The notes beneath the pieces were generated by a model. The model was not told the DNA's origin. It saw nothing but the letters and a program-made list of their open reading frames with translations, and searched no databases. Position numbers and translations under genes: made by a program. Below are positions 26,979-35,397 of a stretch of 64,000 bases of DNA, piece after piece. Origin of the DNA: Porcincola intestinalis (lineage in GTDB: Bacteria > Bacillota > Clostridia > Lachnospirales > Lachnospiraceae); the NCBI RefSeq assembly GCF_009696445.1, contig NZ_VULZ01000001.1, forward strand, positions 124,001-188,000. Direction: 5' to 3'. Position 1 is the stretch's first letter, and every line of letters starts with the position of its first letter.

Positions 26979-27452
26979 TTACCGAAGAATCTCCACGACT
27001 TCCCCGATAAACATGTCATGGTCTGACTGCCCTTCATAGAACTTCTCCGCAATGTCCTTCGGCATGCTGGCCGTATCCAGCTTCTGCCTGAACAGTTTCC
27101 TGCAGACAAGCGTCACCTCTGCCTCTTCAAATGTCATGGTCTTACCAGCCTGCTTCGGCGTCAGTCCGGACGCATGCATCTTGTCCATGTCCCGACCGGA
27201 TTTTGATCCCAGAACACCCAGCGTCCTCCTGCAGGACTCCGGGTAGAAGCTGACCGTGAAATAGTCTTCCCTGTCCATGAATTCATGCGTATAACGGGAT
27301 TCCCGTACATAGACGGTGGCAACAGGCTTGCCCCAGAGTGTACCGAGTCCGCCCCAGCTGATCGTCATGGTATTAAACTTTTCCTTTCCTCCCGCTGTCA
27401 GCAGCGCCCACTTTTTGTCAAACTGTGCAAATATATCTGTATCAAACTGCAT
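26979..27452 (-). CDS. Flavin reductase family protein
   Basis: 157 residues with the FMN-binding split-barrel pattern: WALLTAGGKEKFNTMTISWGGLGTLWGKPVATVYVRESRYTHEFM, then FTVSFYPESCRRTLGVLGSKSGRDMDK. Proteins of this type bind FMN and reduce flavins or serve as small flavoproteins. The start codon follows a GAAAGGAATGA stretch. About 175 bp of unassigned sequence separates it from the flavoprotein gene downstream; that stretch has an open reading of ~45 codons without a start, possibly a gene remnant. Confidence 0.88.
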   Translation of the reverse strand: MQFDTDIFAQFDKKWALLTAGGKEKFNTMTISWGGLGTLWGKPVATVYVRESRYTHEFMDREDYFTVSFYPESCRRTLGVLGSKSGRDMDKMHASGLTPKQAGKTMTFEEAEVTLVCRKLFRQKLDTASMPKDIAEKFYEGQSDHDMFIGEVVEILR

Positions 27453-27520
27453 GATTCATTCCTTTCTATAACCTGTTTCCCGTCACCCGGCTACTGAAGC
27501 TGCGCCTCGGAGAATCCGTC

Positions 27521-28042
27521 TCAGATTCCCTGAATCTGGCAGGAACGCATCGTCTCGAGCGCTGCCTCATGCTTCTGAGGTGTCACCCCCGCGCAGCAGG
27601 AAGCATCCACGGAAATCTTCATCTCCGGAAGCACTGCCTTCAGAAGCAATGCATTGGAAACAACGCAGATATCCGTGCAGAGTCCGACCAGCTCAACCTC
27701 CAGTTTCTCCTGAGCTGCCATCTTTCTCACAGCCTCTGCCAGCTCAACCGATCCAAAGGTTGGTTTGTCGAAAATATGTCCTTCCGGAATCAGCGGGGCC
27801 ACCTCTTTGCATAATTGCCAGCCTTCTGTTCCTTTGATGCAGTGTCTGACCGGAAGATGTTCCCCCTCCTGCGTATCCAGATAATTCTCCGGGTGAGTAT
27901 CCCTTGTCGCGTAAACATCATCCGCCGGATAGGACTTGATCTTGCGGACAACAGCGGGGACAATCGCCACCGCTTCCTTCGTTCCAAGTGCACCATCTAT
28001 AAAATCATTCTGCATATCAATGACGATCAGAATCCTTCTCAT
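27521..28042 (-). CDS. Isochorismatase/nicotinamidase-family cysteine hydrolase
   Basis: 173 residues starting MRRILIVIDMQNDFIDGALGTKEAV. The family triad is visible: Asp in DMQNDF, a Lys after the VRHCIKGTEGWQL loop, and Cys in LVGLCTDICVVSNALLLKA. Short nicotinamidase-like clostridial members deaminate amides such as nicotinamide; substrate here is inferred only. GGAGG seven bases upstream fixes the start. Single gene between the flavin reductase and the amino-acid transporter operon. Confidence 0.9.
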   Translation of the reverse strand: MRRILIVIDMQNDFIDGALGTKEAVAIVPAVVRKIKSYPADDVYATRDTHPENYLDTQEGEHLPVRHCIKGTEGWQLCKEVAPLIPEGHIFDKPTFGSVELAEAVRKMAAQEKLEVELVGLCTDICVVSNALLLKAVLPEMKISVDASCCAGVTPQKHEAALETMRSCQIQGI

Positions 28043-28159
28043 TTCAACCTCCTCTGTCTCAGGAATTATACCTGTCACCTGACAGCTTTTGTCTATTATA
28101 TCCGATTCCGACGATTCCGGACAGATAAACAGCATGAGATGATGAGCGGCCATTCTCAC

Positions 28160-28189
28160 AAAAAGCGGCGGAGAATCTTCCCCACCGCA
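28160..28189 (-). terminator. Terminator after the amino-acid ABC transporter operon
   Basis: On the minus strand GCGGTGGGGAA pairs with CTCCGCCGC and is followed by TTTTTG, ~75 bp after the ATPase stop. Confidence 0.75.
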
Positions 28190-28265
28190 GATGTATTCAG
28201 GCTTTTCAGACTACCCGCATGGCATGAAATCTGTGATCCATGCCTGAAGTAATTAAATGATATCA

Positions 28266-29018
28266 TCAGATATTGTAAGTGTAATCTCGCATCGTTCTCC
28301 GCAGGAACTGAAGTGTTCTCTCCTGTTTGGGTGCGGAAAAAAACTGTTTCGCCGGAGCTTCCTCCACGACAACACCTTTATCCATAAACACGACCTTATC
28401 TGCTACTTCCTGTGCAAACTGCATCTCATGAGTGACAACGACCATCGTCATCCCATCCTCGGCAAGCTTCTTCATCACATCCAGAACTTCTCCTGTCAGT
28501 TCCGGGTCAAGAGCGCTCGTCGGTTCATCAAACAGCACAACGACCGGATTGGTTGCAATAGCCCTCGCGATTGCAACCCGCTGCTGCTGTCCGCCAGAGA
28601 GCTGCGCCGGATAATAATCCGCCCGATTTAACATTCCAACTCGGGAAAGCATTTCCCTTGCGATCTTCTCCGCCTCACTCTTGGGAACCTTACGGGCAAT
28701 CGACAGTCCACTCATCACATTTCCAAGCGCGGTTCGATTCGCAAACAGGTTGAAAGACTGGAAGACGAATCCTATGTGCATACGGAGCTGATGTATCTCT
28801 CTTCGTCCAATCTTCTCCATCTCATAATGACTTCCGTCAAAAATCATTTCCCCGGAATCCGCTTTCTCCAGAAAGCTTGTACAGCGGAGCATCGTCGTCT
28901 TTCCCGATCCGGAAGATCCAAGGACTGCCACGACCTCCCCTCGGTCCACCTTGATGTCAATGCCCTTCAGAACCTGGTTGGACCCAAAGGATTTGTATAG
29001 ATTTTTTACTTCCAGCAT
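28266..29018 (-). CDS. Polar amino-acid ABC transporter ATP-binding protein (GlnQ-like)
   Basis: 250 residues with Walker [11 protein letters not shown]-loop [13 protein letters not shown], signature LSGGQQQR, Walker [13 protein letters not shown] and switch His in VVVTHEM. This is the standard ATPase of the polar amino-acid uptake (PAAT) family, peripheral on the cytoplasmic membrane. It is the last gene of an operon with binding protein, AhpD-like protein and permease, 19 bp after the permease. Substrate cannot be told from this subunit. Confidence 0.93.
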   Translation of the reverse strand: MLEVKNLYKSFGSNQVLKGIDIKVDRGEVVAVLGSSGSGKTTMLRCTSFLEKADSGEMIFDGSHYEMEKIGRREIHQLRMHIGFVFQSFNLFANRTALGNVMSGLSIARKVPKSEAEKIAREMLSRVGMLNRADYYPAQLSGGQQQRVAIARAIATNPVVVLFDEPTSALDPELTGEVLDVMKKLAEDGMTMVVVTHEMQFAQEVADKVVFMDKGVVVEEAPAKQFFSAPKQERTLQFLRRTMRDYTYNI

Positions 29019-29037
29019 CCTTCTTCCATCCCTTCCA

Positions 29038-29736
29038 TCAGTCTGCTGCCGTAGCGCCGACCATTTTCTCCTCCGGGGTCTTCCACACCAGCTTCTTCTC
29101 CAGCCACCCCTGAAGAGCTGTCAGAACGGTGCAGAAAATCAGGTAGATCACCGCCGCCTCACAGTACAGTGCGAAGGGTTCAAACGTCCGGGCTGCAATC
29201 TGCTGTGCCGCTGTAAACAGTTCTATAACCGTAATGCTCGAAGCAAGTGACGTATCCTTTACAAGCCCAATCAGAGAATTGAACAACGGTGGAAAAGCAA
29301 TGGGGAACGCCTGCGGCAGTACCACATGAATCATAATCTGAGGGTACGTCATTCCGACCAAAGCTGCTGCCTCGCTCTGTCCTGCCGGAACAGCCTGGAT
29401 TGAAGATCTCAGAACCTCCGCGTTATAGGCACCAAGGTTCATTCCAAATGCAATCACTGCTGCCGGGAACGCGTCCAGCATCACTCCCAGCCCCGGCAGT
29501 CCGAAGAAAATGATAAACAGCTGCACAAGAAGGGGTGTCCCGCGAAAGATCCAGATGTAAATCTTGGCGATCTGGTTCAAAACCGGGACCTTCGCAACCT
29601 GTATCAATGCCAGTGCCAGGGCAATGACAAATCCCACGGCAAAGGATGCCAAAGTCAATGGGATTGTCATACGAAGGCCCGGGATCAGGATTTTCGGAAA
29701 AGAATCAATCAGAATCTTGATCAAGCGATCACTCAT
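29038..29736 (-). CDS. Polar amino-acid ABC transporter permease (HisM/GlnP-like)
   Basis: 232 residues with about five membrane helices and the binding-protein-dependent permease EAA loop ([27 protein letters not shown]). [19 protein letters not shown] is the conserved segment of the His/Glu/Gln/Arg/opine permease family. One permease gene implies a homodimer. It lies between the AhpD-like gene and the ATPase with short gaps, in one operon. Confidence 0.92.
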   Translation of the reverse strand: MSDRLIKILIDSFPKILIPGLRMTIPLTLASFAVGFVIALALALIQVAKVPVLNQIAKIYIWIFRGTPLLVQLFIIFFGLPGLGVMLDAFPAAVIAFGMNLGAYNAEVLRSSIQAVPAGQSEAAALVGMTYPQIMIHVVLPQAFPIAFPPLFNSLIGLVKDTSLASSITVIELFTAAQQIAARTFEPFALYCEAAVIYLIFCTVLTALQGWLEKKLVWKTPEEKMVGATAAD

Positions 29737-29752
29737 ACCAGTCTCCTGCTCC

Positions 29753-30298
29753 TCACAAATCGACCTTCAGGATATCATTGACATAGTTGTTCGCAACCAT
29801 CATGACGCCCATGGCTGTGAGGACGACCATAATCTCTTCTGCCTTCTCCTCGTCTACTGGTTCCCCGTCTTTCCCACCATTCTTCAAAAACTCTTCCTTC
29901 AGCGCAAAGAACTCCTCATCCGTGATTTCCTTTGGCGCTTGTCCGACCTTTTTCCCGAAGTTCATGAGCATTTCCTGTCTGTGCGTCAGGTGAAAATGCT
30001 TCGGATCAATACCATGTTCCTCCCGGAGCAGCTTGCTGAAGTATGTTGTGCAGACCAGGCAGTCATTCGAAACCGATACCGCATATTCAAAAAGATCTCC
30101 GTCCAGCTTTCCAATCAGTTTCTGCAGATCATCATCGAGCGCATAGGAAGCTACCTCCACTGCGTTAAACGCATTCACATTGTGAAGAAGCGTCCTTTTT
30201 TCATTCGTAATCTTTCGTCCTTCCGCAATATGCTTCCAGATTGCCGCCTTCACTTCCGCTGGCGCTGTTTCCGGATCAATCTGTGATATTCTTCCCAT
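29753..30298 (-). CDS. Carboxymuconolactone decarboxylase/AhpD-like protein
   Basis: 181 residues, helical, with the redox motif CLVCTTYF (CxxC) preceded by acidic/hydrophobic helices, as in AhpD-like alkylhydroperoxidases. The final His of the classical EX(11)CX(2)CX(3)H motif is not at the usual place (CLVCTTYFSK), so peroxidase activity is uncertain. It overlaps the end of the binding-protein gene by 23 bp and is followed by the permease gene 16 bp later, so it is an integral part of the transporter operon. GAGAGGG eight bases before this ATG favours it over GTG/ATG codons 6-9 bases earlier. Confidence 0.8.
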   Translation of the reverse strand: MGRISQIDPETAPAEVKAAIWKHIAEGRKITNEKRTLLHNVNAFNAVEVASYALDDDLQKLIGKLDGDLFEYAVSVSNDCLVCTTYFSKLLREEHGIDPKHFHLTHRQEMLMNFGKKVGQAPKEITDEEFFALKEEFLKNGGKDGEPVDEEKAEEIMVVLTAMGVMMVANNYVNDILKVDL

Positions 30299-31175
30299 CG
30301 TCATCACCCTCTCTATCTGCTTCCGAAACGCCCTCCGTTTCTGCTTCTGTACCAGAACCGGAAGCCTCCTTCTTTCCCCCGATTGAATCGTAGTCTATGA
30401 CATCCGCATCAAAATACTTCTCTGAAAGCTTTCCAAGCTCCCCGTCTTTTTTCAGTGTATTGAGCGCGTCATTTATGGCTGCATTCAGATCTGTTCCCTT
30501 CTTTGTCGGGATGGCAAACTGGTCGACATCATCCTTATTTCCATCAATCGTAAATGCAATTTTCAGATCGGCATCCGGATGTTCCTTCATATACGGGCCG
30601 AACTGGACATCCTCCAGCAATGTAAAGTCCACTCTTCCGCTGGTAATCAGATCGAATGCCTGCTGCATGGTATCGATCGGAACAATCGTCGCTCCAAGTG
30701 CCTCCAGCTGATCCGCATATTCCGTCGTAATATTCTCAGCCACCTTCTTGCCCTTCAAGTCGTCCAGTGACTTGATCGAATCATTATCGCCCTTTACGAT
30801 GACATGACGATAAAGGGAAACATACGGATCGGTAAAGTCATACTTTTTCTTCCGTTCATCTGTCACCGATACTGCATTGATCACGGTGTCAATTCGACCT
30901 GAATCAATGGATGCCAGGAGAGAATCCCACTCTGACTCAACAAACTGTACTTTCAATCCCAGCTTTTCGCCTATTGCCTTCGCCACCTCAACATCAAAGC
31001 CTGTCAGTTCTCCGCTTTCATCATGATAGGTAATCGGCGGATATGTTCCCTCTACTCCAACTGTCAACACGCCGTCTTTTACAGTGTCATATGCATATGC
31101 GCTGCCGGATACAAGCGCCGTCAAAGCAGCCGCTGCAGTCAGACCGATGAAAACCCTTTTCCCTCTGATGCTCAT
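30276..31175 (-). CDS. Amino-acid ABC transporter substrate-binding protein
   Basis: 299 residues: signal peptide MSIRGKRVFIGLTAAAALTALVSGSAYA, then the SBP_bac_3 fold with LTVGVEGTYPPITYHDESGELTGFDVEVAKAIG, DSLLASIDSGRIDTVINAVSVTDERKKKYDFT and the hinge region KGKKVAENITTEY. This is the usual pattern for polar amino-acid receptors. There is no lipobox Cys; cleavage would be after AYA. The last ~35 residues are acidic and Gly/Ser-rich, an unusual tail. GAGGAGGG precedes the start. First gene of the operon. Confidence 0.92.
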   Translation of the reverse strand: MSIRGKRVFIGLTAAAALTALVSGSAYAYDTVKDGVLTVGVEGTYPPITYHDESGELTGFDVEVAKAIGEKLGLKVQFVESEWDSLLASIDSGRIDTVINAVSVTDERKKKYDFTDPYVSLYRHVIVKGDNDSIKSLDDLKGKKVAENITTEYADQLEALGATIVPIDTMQQAFDLITSGRVDFTLLEDVQFGPYMKEHPDADLKIAFTIDGNKDDVDQFAIPTKKGTDLNAAINDALNTLKKDGELGKLSEKYFDADVIDYDSIGGKKEASGSGTEAETEGVSEADREGDDDGKNITD

Positions 31176-31197
31176 ATCAATTCCCTCCTCTTTAATA

Positions 31198-31270
31198 CAT
31201 ACTTTATTGGTATGTTTTATATGTTATTTGGATTTGACTGTATTCTACGCACAATATATGAGTATGTCAA
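31198..31270 (-). promoter_or_regulatory. Promoter and inverted repeat of the amino-acid ABC operon
   Basis: TTGACA (31265-31270), 17 bp, TAGAAT (31242-31247) on the minus strand. Between the start site and the gene lies CATAC-N7-GTATG (31198-31214), a possible operator. TATGTTTTATA occurs twice, at 31211 and 31271. Confidence 0.75.
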
Positions 31271-31377
31271 TATGTTTTATAATATATTCATGATGTCCGT
31301 CTCAAAATACAAAGCGTGTCCGGATGCCAGGATATGCAATCAAGCTTGCATCGTAGCGTCTGGCCCGTCGCCTCCAC

Positions 31378-31420
31378 AAAAAACAGCTGCCGGTACCCCT
31401 GCGGAGTTCCGGCAGCTGTT
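31378..31420 (-). terminator. Terminator after the EamA gene
   Basis: On the minus strand ACAGCTGCCGG pairs with CCGGCAGCTGT, followed by TTTTTTG. Confidence 0.88.
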
Positions 31421-31464
31421 CAGTCATAAAAATGCTGCTTCATTCTATCAATCTGATGCCTGAT

Positions 31465-31881
31465 TCAGGAAATGACCATAACCAGAGTTCCGGCAGTAAG
31501 AAGAAGCATCCCGATGATCGACTTGGTATTAATCATCTCATGCAGGAAGATAAACGCCAGAATCAACGTCAGCACGGTGCTCATCTTGTCGACCGGTACG
31601 ACCTTCGAGGCTTCCCCGACCTGAAGCGCCCGGTAATAGCAGAGCCATGAAGCACCGGTACAGAGCCCCGACAGAATCAGAAACAGCCAGCTCTTCTTTC
31701 CAATACTTGTAAGCCCGCTTTCTGCATGTGTCAGAAATACCATCCCCCACGCCATCGCCAGGACAACAAAGGTACGGATCGCCGTCGCAAGATTCGAGTT
31801 CACTCCCTCGATTCCAACTTTTGCCAGAATGGATGTCAGTGCCGCAAAAACCGCCGAACCAATCGCAAACAACAGCCACAT
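31465..31881 (-). CDS. Single-domain EamA family transporter
   Basis: 138 residues with about five hydrophobic helices and one EamA repeat (SAVFAALTSILAKVGIEGVNSNLATAIRTFVVL ... GEASKVVPVDKMSTVLTLILAFIFLHE). Usual EamA proteins have two repeats (~300 residues); one-repeat members such as this resemble SMR-like half transporters and probably dimerise. GGAGGG six bases before the ATG sets the start. The substrate is unknown. An 11-bp inverted repeat at 31938-31965 lies upstream and may regulate it. Confidence 0.88.
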   Translation of the reverse strand: MWLLFAIGSAVFAALTSILAKVGIEGVNSNLATAIRTFVVLAMAWGMVFLTHAESGLTSIGKKSWLFLILSGLCTGASWLCYYRALQVGEASKVVPVDKMSTVLTLILAFIFLHEMINTKSIIGMLLLTAGTLVMVIS

Positions 31882-31937
31882 ACTACTCCCTCCGTTTCTC
31901 TTGAATCTGCTTCTTCCCAGCCTTCTATGTAATGATA

Positions 31938-32037
31938 TGAGTGTCAAAAGTACCTTTGACACTCATTTATGATTACGTTTCAATAAGTCCTGCCATCACT
32001 TGCATCAATGCATGCGTGGTGACGCACTTTTGACACT
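31938..32037. promoter_or_regulatory. TGTCAAA operator-like inverted repeat plus a half site
   Basis: TGAGTGTCAAA (31938-31948) and TTTGACACTCA (31955-31965) form perfect 11-bp arms around six bases. A further TTTTGACACT occurs at 32028. The spacing suggests repressor binding in the promoter region of the EamA gene; no regulator gene is adjacent. Confidence 0.6.
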
Positions 32038-32063
32038 GTAATCATGTAGTAATATCGTAGCAT

Positions 32064-32723
32064 CTATTTCCCTTGTCTACAAGAGATAATAGTAATTATT
32101 ATTCTTTTAAGATATGGCGTCCACCACTCCAGATATCCCTCCCTGGTCGGGTGAATCGAATCCGCCATATACCGGCTCCGCTGCTCAGTTGTGATGTCAT
32201 TGAAAGCTGCATCATTCCACAGGTTGATCAGCGCAATGTTCCACTTGCACTGAATACTCTGTAGCAGCACGACCATGGCAGCGTACTGTCCACTGTCGTA
32301 TCTGGGGCTTGTATAGAACGCTACAGGGCAATTCCATGTTTTCCTTGCATAGGCAATGATATATTCGATGGCACCTGCAACCGTCTTCGTATCAAAATCA
32401 TCCATGTCATACGTGCGGCAAACTTCTCCCATCTCTTTCATCTGGGTGGCGTCATTTGTCGAGAGCTGGCACACGAATAGATCCACCTTCATCTCCGGAT
32501 TCAGTTTCTTCATCCTGCGGATATAGGAATCCGGCGCATCATCCACCAGCGTCGTCCCCGCAACTGCCTCCTTCGTCACCCTGCAGCCTGTCGCCTCTGC
32601 CAGAAAATCCACAAATGAAACCCCATTCGAAGCTGCTCCGTAGGTCACAGAACTGCCGAGGAACACGATATGCTTTCCACTCAGGGGATTATCACTTCTC
32701 ACCGATTTTTTCAAAACTGTCAT
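32064..32723 (-). CDS. SGNH/GDSL-type hydrolase
   Basis: 219 residues. Block I is FLGSSVTYG with the nucleophile Ser, block III-like LSTNDAT supplies the oxyanion Asn, and block V DSIHPTREGY carries the Asp-x-x-His pair. These are the catalytic features of SGNH hydrolases (esterases, often deacetylating carbohydrates). No signal peptide is visible. It is the last gene in a run with the GH32 genes, so a role in deacylating plant fructans or other sugars is plausible but inferred. Confidence 0.85.
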   Translation of the reverse strand: MTVLKKSVRSDNPLSGKHIVFLGSSVTYGAASNGVSFVDFLAEATGCRVTKEAVAGTTLVDDAPDSYIRRMKKLNPEMKVDLFVCQLSTNDATQMKEMGEVCRTYDMDDFDTKTVAGAIEYIIAYARKTWNCPVAFYTSPRYDSGQYAAMVVLLQSIQCKWNIALINLWNDAAFNDITTEQRSRYMADSIHPTREGYLEWWTPYLKRIIITIISCRQGK

Positions 32724-32744
32724 GATATCTGATCTTTCAGAATA

Positions 32745-33282
32745 ATTCGGGATGCAACCGGTTCAATCACAAGGGTCTCTGCATTCAGACTGCAGCACCC
32801 CCTTGAGATTCAGTGTAAAGCATGCCTCCGGACTGTCCCATTCCGCAGTGACCTCTATTGCCCGGCCAGGCTCTGGCTTACAGCATGCCCCCAGCTCATG
32901 TTTCCCCACTCTACATCGAACGGATTATGTTGGTAATATAGATGCCATCTGCCATTTTTATAAAACAGGCCGTTCGGGTCATTCAGCCAGCCAGAACAGG
33001 ACGTGAAATGAATGTACGGACGCGATTCCTGCGGACTCCGCAGGTACGCTTTGCAATGGATGTTGCCGAAAAAACGTTCTCCAAACTTCCCGTAAAGTAC
33101 CAACTCTTCCCTGCCCATTGTCTGACCGGAAGTGCCGCATAAAAAACCGGTTCACAGTCCCTCTCTGTCCCTGTCATGAACTCAAAGATTTTCTGACTGC
33201 CCAGGGACACAGTAAATGATTCCTTTTTCGTACCGGCTCATACTGGAACCCACAGGTATTCTCTGGCAATGCGAACCTTCAT
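32745..33282 (-). pseudogene. Degenerate GH32 (levanase/fructosidase-type) gene
   Basis: A start with a good GAGGAG site gives MKVRIAREYLWVPV and then a stop. The family sequence continues in another frame (LGSQKIFEF...PVRQWAGK), then in a third ([15 protein letters not shown]...[27 protein letters not shown]), which contains the GH32 nucleophile motif WLNDPNG. It breaks off after GHAVSQ, leaving a short further fragment (VTAEWDSPEACF). Several frameshifts and a large internal loss show a dead gene between intact GH32 and SGNH genes. Confidence 0.85.
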
Positions 33283-33288
33283 ACGAAT

Positions 33289-34731
33289 TCACTTCTCCTC
33301 TTCTGTCAGTATTTCACAATCCTTTACACAGATTCCGCCATCTGCCGCAAACAGTCCAAGTTTGCGGTTCTTCCAATTGTACATCCGGAATCCGAACGCG
33401 ACATCCCGATCAATGTATAAGACCGCCAGACTTCCCTGTATATAAAGTTCAAGCTGATAAGTTTTCCCCGGGGTCATGCGGAAGGACCGTTCCATCTCAA
33501 CCGCATAAGGGAACATCTGGCCTCCCTGTTCATACATCCGGAGCCCAGAACGGAATTCGATCCGTGAAAAATCCGGTTCAAACATCAGATAATAACCAAA
33601 GTCAAACCGTTCGTCCACCTGCAGCGCCAGGCCGAAGGACCGCGGCGTCCCCTCATAACGAATTGAAGCTCTGATACAGCATTGCTCCGGAATCTGAAGA
33701 GAACCGATTGCGGCGGAATAGCCTTCCTGTGCATAGCATGATGCCTTTCCCGCCTCCATCGTCCATTGCCCTGTCAGCGGTGTGAATGAATCCGTTTTTT
33801 TTGCCGTAAATGCCTCTGCCACGCTTTCGACAGGCCTGGTTCCAAGGCTTCCGTCTTCATGCTGCACAAGCTGATGCGTCACGATGGATCCTCCCCAGTT
33901 CCAGCTCTTATAATCCGCTCCAAAATCAGTTCCCGGATCGAACCCCCATCCATTTTCACCCCTTGTCGGATTCCAGCCGAAAATATAGCGGTTCTTTCCA
34001 TCTGTCCCGGTCTTAGCCGCATAGAAAGCCCTTCCGTCAAAGGTATCTCTTTCTGGCCTGATCCACGGTCCGGAAAGGCTGCGGCTCATCCGGTAATAGG
34101 TTGCAAATCCGTCCGTATAACTGGAAAATACCAGGTAATACCAGTCCCCCATGCAGAATAGATCCGGACATTCGTAAGCTCCCTGGTGCATATGCGGAGA
34201 ATACAGCGGCTTCTGATAAGTCCAGTGTGAAAGGTCTTTTGATTTGCAGAGTGCAATGCATCCATTTCGCTCTGTCTTTCCGTTTTCTCTTGCTGCAAGA
34301 AGCATCCACCAGCAGGAATCCTCTTCATTCCAGAAAACAAACGGGTCTCTCCAGTCGCTCATGCGGTATATTGTTCCGTCCGGCCCGAACTTTTCCTCCG
34401 GGATATCTTTCCAGTGTACCAGGTCGACGCTGGTTGCATGGCGTGCCCACTGAGCAGCCGGATCTCGGTCAAACGTACAATAGAACATATGGTACAGGCC
34501 ATCTACGCAGATTACGGACCCTGTCCCTCCCTGGATTTTGGTCGGTGTTTCCACATATGTGCGGAGATCCTCCGTCACAATCCGGTACCACCCATGGAAA
34601 GCCAGATCTTTTGGCGCATCCGAGTTCCAGTTCTTCAGATAGTAATTCTCGAACCGCTTTGTTTTCTCGTTATAGAATGGGATGACATCCCCGGTCTTGG
34701 CATATTCTGGTGTGTAAAATAATTGTCTCAT
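33289..34731 (-). CDS. Glycoside hydrolase family 32-like protein
   Basis: About 480 residues starting MRQLFYTPEYAKTGDVIPFYNEKTKRF. WRDPFVFW supplies the RDP motif (transition-state stabiliser) and YECPDLF the EC motif (acid/base Glu) of GH32 five-bladed propellers. The classical WLNDPNG nucleophile motif is replaced by GDVIPFY, as in a clostridial GH32-like subgroup; activity on fructosides is therefore uncertain. A C-terminal beta-sandwich follows (~residues 330-480). No signal peptide. AAGG upstream of this ATG; MKAEHM five residues earlier is possible. Heads a run with the GH32 pseudogene and SGNH hydrolase. Confidence 0.85.
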   Translation of the reverse strand: MRQLFYTPEYAKTGDVIPFYNEKTKRFENYYLKNWNSDAPKDLAFHGWYRIVTEDLRTYVETPTKIQGGTGSVICVDGLYHMFYCTFDRDPAAQWARHATSVDLVHWKDIPEEKFGPDGTIYRMSDWRDPFVFWNEEDSCWWMLLAARENGKTERNGCIALCKSKDLSHWTYQKPLYSPHMHQGAYECPDLFCMGDWYYLVFSSYTDGFATYYRMSRSLSGPWIRPERDTFDGRAFYAAKTGTDGKNRYIFGWNPTRGENGWGFDPGTDFGADYKSWNWGGSIVTHQLVQHEDGSLGTRPVESVAEAFTAKKTDSFTPLTGQWTMEAGKASCYAQEGYSAAIGSLQIPEQCCIRASIRYEGTPRSFGLALQVDERFDFGYYLMFEPDFSRIEFRSGLRMYEQGGQMFPYAVEMERSFRMTPGKTYQLELYIQGSLAVLYIDRDVAFGFRMYNWKNRKLGLFAADGGICVKDCEILTEEEK

Positions 34732-34944
34732 GTGCTCTGCCTTCATTCTGTATGCTCTCTGTTGATCCCTGATGACAACCTGCTCCGTGTAAATGCCTCT
34801 GAACGATAGAAAGGCTCCGAAGAACATCCAGGTCATTTCTGACATTGCATTCTCCGAAGCCTTGAAATTCTACTGTCTGTCTTATGAGTCTGTATTCATT
34901 CGAGCACTCATTCTATCATAGTTCATTCTCAAAAGCATCCATTT

Positions 34945-35319
34945 TTCAACTTATGGCGTCAGTGTCGTGTTTTCGTGTCGTGTTTTCCGCCATGTCTTTC
35001 TTCTCATTCTTGATTTACCAGTGAATCAGGAAAGTCAATACCGCGCGGAGTACAATGATAGCCCCGAGTATGCCAAGCTCAGACCATTCGCGGACGACTA
35101 CCGTACGGAGAACCTCGCCGCCCATCTTGAATTCCTAGGCAAGCGCTATGCCCTGCGCGAGGTCGAGACGGATATTCTTGCGGTCACGCCGTACCCATCG
35201 AATGACGCCAGGACGGCGGAAGTTACCAGAACGGCAATGCCAAAGAACTCGAGAAGGCTCGTGCACACCTCAACAATGTTGTACATATACGTTTCGAGTT
35301 CAGTAAGGAATATTTCCAT
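34945..35319 (-). pseudogene. Decayed copy of the DUF1622 membrane protein gene
   Basis: Begins MEIFLTELETYMYNIVEVCTSLLEFFGI, nearly identical to the intact DUF1622 gene at 54830-55219. It then has a frameshift in the first third (after VLVTSA), an in-frame TAG before EFKMGGEV and a TAA where the intact copy has HWEIKNEKK. Nucleotide similarity extends into the upstream promoter region (35320-35390 versus 55220-55290). It is a degenerate paralogous copy. Confidence 0.88.
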
Positions 35320-35397
35320 GACCGTTTTCTCCTGAAAGGAACCTGTCCGTCGATTTCATCGTGCAAAGTGATTGTAGCATATTCGACGCCTCCTTCG

